Source: Pseudomonadota bacterium
GTDB taxonomy: Bacteria > Hydrothermota > 32-111 > QNBC01
Assembly (NCBI GenBank): GCA_011682715.1
Contig: JAACEC010000110.1
Span: 1-9,714, forward strand
DNA length: 9,714 nt
Direction: 5' to 3'
This document shows, piece after piece, positions 7,673 to 9,714 of this stretch (position 1 is its first letter; each line of letters opens with the position of its first letter). The translations under genes were made by a program, and so were the position numbers. Below the pieces are notes generated by a model, which saw only the letters and a program-made list of their open reading frames with translations, made no database searches and had not been told where the DNA came from.

Positions 7673-8203
7673 TTAGCATGGTAAAACATTTGTAAATAAG
7701 AATGTTTGCTTATCCTTGTTGTCATATCTATTCTTTTCTTTCCTCAGTCTGTTTAAATTTAATCCGCTTATTACCCTCGAAATATATTCGATTGCAGCAT
7801 ATAATGGGAAATACTTAAAATTATCCCCTCTTATATATCGTTGCCTGGGTATTCTATTCGACATATATACACATTCGTTTCTTCAAGTCTCGCAATATTA
7901 TATTTATTGCTATACTCATCAGTAATATCATCATTTTTAGTCTTACATATTTGCCAAGTCTTATTTCTTCTATTCTATTCTGTAATTTCCCTTGATATAT
8001 CCGTGGTATCCTTCTATTTTCCATCTGTTTCCATATGCCTCAAATATTGCTTTTGCCGCTTCATATGCATCTGTTATTTCTATATTAGATAAATAATAAC
8101 TGTAACCTTTTGCTGTATATTTATTTAATCATAGAAATTCCTTTTGAATTATTGAATTTAATATTTTTATCATTTTGACAGGAGTTTTTTCTTTTGTCAA
8201 GTA
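7673..8203 (-). pseudogene. Decayed C-terminal remnant of an IS4-type (DDE) transposase
   Basis: Reading the minus strand from 8203, one frame gives YLTKEKTPVKMIKIL and IIQKEFL, then a TGA (8131-8129, probably once a Trp TGG). It continues through KGYSYYLSNIEITDAYEAAK to the segment YGNRWKIEGYHGYIK. The spacing Y-x2-R-x3-E-x6-K is exactly the YREK signature around the catalytic Glu of IS4 transposases. Next, a 5-bp tandem duplication (TATTC twice, plus strand 7971-7980) shifts the frame, and the text resumes IEEIRLGKYVRLKMMILLMSIAINIILRDLKKR. That frame ends at a TAG (7856-7854). A third frame, from 7864 to 7673, carries a further 63 residues (IPRQRYIRGDNFKYFPLYAAIEYISRV...) that are probably the tail. 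The N-terminal part with the first two Asp residues is missing and I found no terminal inverted repeats. It is clearly dead. It lies between two divergent operons and appears to fill most of the gap at 7634-8326. Confidence 0.75.
7971..7980. repeat. Tandem 5-bp duplication (TATTC x2) that breaks the transposase frame
   Basis: TATTCTATTC lies just after the Y-R-E-K block of the transposase remnant. Removing one copy on the minus strand joins GNYRIEEIRL in a single frame. This is a typical slippage lesion of a decaying gene. Confidence 0.7.
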
Positions 8204-8326
8204 TTATTTTTGATTGATTTTAAACAGGTTGTCTGAATATAATATTGTTAGTTTACTCCCGATTAGATACTGTTTTCAAGATTAACTTCTTTAATTTTGG
8301 GGAATAGGTAAAAAATAAGTTTTGAG

Positions 8327-8354
8327 TTGACATAATTTTATAATATAATATCAT
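8327..8354 (+). promoter_or_regulatory. Sigma-70-type promoter of the lipid kinase operon, predicted leaderless
   Basis: TTGACA (8327-8332), a 16-bp spacer and TATCAT (8349-8354) are followed by TGCAAT and the ATG at 8361. The expected start is the A of the ATG. Other TATAAT matches (8339-8344 and 8344-8349) are only 6 and 11 bases from the -35 and cannot pair with it, but they could act with a weak -35 further upstream. No Shine-Dalgarno sequence precedes the ATG. Confidence 0.65.
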
Positions 8355-8360
8355 TGCAAT

Positions 8361-9245
8361 ATGATTGGTGTTTTGCTTAATCCGAATGCAGGGAAGGGAA
8401 AACCTGTTAAATTTAAAGATAAAGTAAAATCTATTGTTGTTAAACTGGGTTATACACCGCTTTTCAAATGCACGAAGTTCCGAGGACATGAAAAAGAAAT
8501 AATTGAAGAATTTATCGAAAAAGGGGTAAAAACAATCATTATAATGGGAGGAGATGGTACGATAAACGAATCGTTGCGTGCCCTCATTGGCAAATCAACA
8601 AAAATCTTACCTCTTCCCATGGGGTCGGGAGATGACTACATTAGGAGCATATACGGGACAACCGATATACAGACCATATTAAATAAGCTGGGGAAAAACG
8701 AATGGGAAACATTTCCTGTAGGTGAAGTGAAGGCAGGAAATGAAAAATTTTATTTCATTAACGGAATGGGCATAGGATTTGATGCTGAGGTTTTGGTCAA
8801 TATGGAGAAATTTCCCTTTTTGAAAGGTCCTTTACAGTATTTAATGTCCATTATCTCAACGATCTTTTTCTATAAAGCTTCGGAAATCTCTTTTGTGTCC
8901 GGGGATACTGTGGACAAGAGAAGAATTCTTCTTGTAACGATAGGTTTGGGAAAGTTTCTCGGCGGAGGTTTTATGCTCCTGCCGAAGGCAAATCCCCTTA
9001 AATGGAAATTCGACACATCGATAGTAGACGAGGTAAACAAGCTGATATTTTTCCGTTTACTCCCATCAGCGAAGAACGGCAATCATTTGACGAGCAAATA
9101 TGTCAAGTATATTGAAGGGCTCAAGTCGCTTGTAATTAGATCCAAAAAAATGATTAAATTTCATCTTGATGGTGAATTGATGCCGGTAAAATACAGAGAA
9201 ATAGAGGTTAGTATAAAAAACGAAGGAGTAAGAATCGTAATATGA
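8361..9245 (+). CDS. Diacylglycerol kinase-like lipid kinase (DAGK catalytic, YegS/DgkB group)
   Basis: A 294-residue ATP-dependent lipid kinase, the normal length for soluble bacterial DgkB/YegS-type enzymes that phosphorylate diacylglycerol or related lipids at the membrane face. Motifs in order are NPNAGKG (7-13, at the N-terminus as usual), MGGDGTINE (62-70, ATP-binding), PMGSGDD (86-92, usually G-T/S-G-N-D, here Asp replaces Asn), NGMGIGFDAEV (134-144), GGGFMLLPKANPLKWKFD (201-218) and DGE (270-272). The usual A-x-D-G-x-L-D ending of the second-to-last motif is altered to NPLKWKFD. No signal peptide or certain membrane segment is present. The start at 8361 fits the family and the promoter. 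The last codons overlap the next gene by ATGA, so translation is probably coupled. The exact lipid substrate cannot be told from sequence. Sphingosine-kinase-like or undecaprenol-type activity is possible but less likely. Confidence 0.9.
   Translation: MIGVLLNPNAGKGKPVKFKDKVKSIVVKLGYTPLFKCTKFRGHEKEIIEEFIEKGVKTIIIMGGDGTINESLRALIGKSTKILPLPMGSGDDYIRSIYGTTDIQTILNKLGKNEWETFPVGEVKAGNEKFYFINGMGIGFDAEVLVNMEKFPFLKGPLQYLMSIISTIFFYKASEISFVSGDTVDKRRILLVTIGLGKFLGGGFMLLPKANPLKWKFDTSIVDEVNKLIFFRLLPSAKNGNHLTSKYVKYIEGLKSLVIRSKKMIKFHLDGELMPVKYREIEVSIKNEGVRIVI
9242..9245 (+). promoter_or_regulatory. ATGA start-stop overlap, lipid kinase to aminotransferase
   Basis: The last TGA of the lipid kinase (9243-9245) and the ATG of the aminotransferase (9242-9244) share bases. 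This arrangement usually gives coupled re-initiation. No separate ribosome binding site is clear, although GAAGGAG lies about 17 bases upstream. Confidence 0.7.
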
Positions 9246-9714
9246 ATATTCCAAAACTCAGGGAAGAGATTCCCTCGCTTAAGAGAAGTAGAAATGGGAA
9301 TCCGCCGATCTATTTCGACAATGCGTGTATGACATTGAAACCCGATAATGTTATACAGGCAATCACGGATTATTATACGAAATTCCCTGCTTGCGGTGGG
9401 AGAAGTCGTCATTGGTTCACAAGAGAAGTGGATGAACATGTAAACGAGTCAAGAGCGAAAATCGCCAAGTTCATAGGAAGTAAGAACCCGAAGGAAATCG
9501 TCTTTACAAGAAACACAACCGAGGCGATAAACCTCGTGGGGCATGCCTTTAATTTCAGAAAAGGTGATGTGGTTCTTACAACGGATAAAGAGCATAATTC
9601 CAATCTTTGCATCTGGAAAGATCTCGAAGTTGCGAAAGGAATCAGACACCGTTTTGTCCCGTCGAATGATGATAACACATTTAATTTAAACCGGTTGGAG
9701 AGTATCCTTAAGGA
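9242..9714 (+). CDS. Class V aminotransferase, SufS/Csd-like cysteine desulfurase family (5' part)
   Basis: The first 157 residues of a PLP-dependent enzyme of the class V aminotransferase fold; the PLP-binding Lys lies beyond the right edge. The order matches SufS/Csd proteins: PPIYFDNACMTLKP (21-34), a loop with CGGRSRHWFTREVDE (51-65), aRxKIAKFIG-type helix (71-79), EIVFTRNTTEAINLVG (85-100), GDVVLTTDKEHNSNLCIW (108-125, with His118 placed to stack on PLP). In typical SufS the loop reads as N-A-N-x-H-R-G and the PLP-His motif as EHHSN; here both are altered. The ATG at 9242 overlaps the TGA of the lipid kinase gene (ATGA), which supports this start and coupling. It could mobilise sulfur from cysteine, or be another class V enzyme such as a selenocysteine lyase or an aminotransferase. 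The assignment to family is firm, the reaction is not. Confidence 0.85.
   Translation, partial: MNIPKLREEIPSLKRSRNGNPPIYFDNACMTLKPDNVIQAITDYYTKFPACGGRSRHWFTREVDEHVNESRAKIAKFIGSKNPKEIVFTRNTTEAINLVGHAFNFRKGDVVLTTDKEHNSNLCIWKDLEVAKGIRHRFVPSNDDNTFNLNRLESILK

Noticed and set aside
7716..8092. Two short plus-strand frames (69 and 83 residues) in the gap before the lipid kinase
   Set aside because: They are antisense to the transposase remnant, and their hydrophobic look reflects T-rich codons complementary to its Lys/Ile/Tyr-rich text. No ribosome site supports them.
8175..8200. Inverted repeat TTGACA ... TGTCAA
   Set aside because: Only six bases per arm with a 14-base loop, and both arms lie within the transposase frame; likely chance.
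8253..8489. 78-residue minus-strand reading frame across the lipid kinase start
   Set aside because: It overlaps the kinase gene and its promoter on the opposite strand and has no recognisable features; it is a shadow frame.

Overview
The window is AT-rich bacterial chromosome from a diderm (Gram-negative-type) organism. The evidence for an outer membrane is a periplasmic lytic transglycosylase with TPR-like helices and an exported tyrosine-rich protein that looks like a beta-barrel. AGA and ATA codons are frequent, and an NHL-type propeller is joined to a FlgD-like Ig domain. This mix suggests an uncultured FCB-like or candidate-phylum lineage (WOR-3/Hydrothermae/Cloacimonadota-like), but that placement is a guess.

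Layout. (1) 1-883, minus: the N-terminal 294 residues of pyruvate kinase, running off the left edge. (2) 1058-1823, plus: a DUF4097/YvlB-like gene that diverges from pyk. It is broken by a tandem CCGG duplication that creates a perfect 16-bp palindrome inside one of its Ser-Gly-Asp-Ile repeats. (3) 7599-1820, minus: a tightly overlapping four-gene block. In order it holds an NtrC-type sigma-54 activator, a TPR plus SLT lytic transglycosylase, an NHL propeller/FlgD-Ig exported protein and a putative outer-membrane barrel. Every junction overlaps, so this is almost certainly one operon for cell-envelope function. The transglycosylase has a one-base frameshift between its signal peptide and the rest of the protein. 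(4) 7673-8203, minus: a decayed C-terminal piece of an IS4-type transposase, with its Y-R-E-K signature and three lesions, in what otherwise looks like an empty 750-bp gap. (5) 8361-9714, plus: a diacylglycerol/lipid kinase overlapping (ATGA) a class V aminotransferase related to SufS-type cysteine desulfurases, which runs off the right edge.

Regulation. Four good sigma-70-type promoters can be read. In three of them (pyk, the NtrC-type regulator and the lipid kinase) the -10 box ends 6-7 nt before the ATG and there is no Shine-Dalgarno sequence, so the transcripts are predicted to be leaderless. The fourth, for the DUF4097 gene, has a normal leader with a strong AAAGGAGGT site. Inside the operons, genes start by overlap or coupling.

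The points most worth following are the leaderless promoter pattern, the CCGG duplication, the regulator-transglycosylase-propeller-barrel operon and the transposase relic. No CRISPR array, tRNA or rRNA was seen, and no new defence system is evident.
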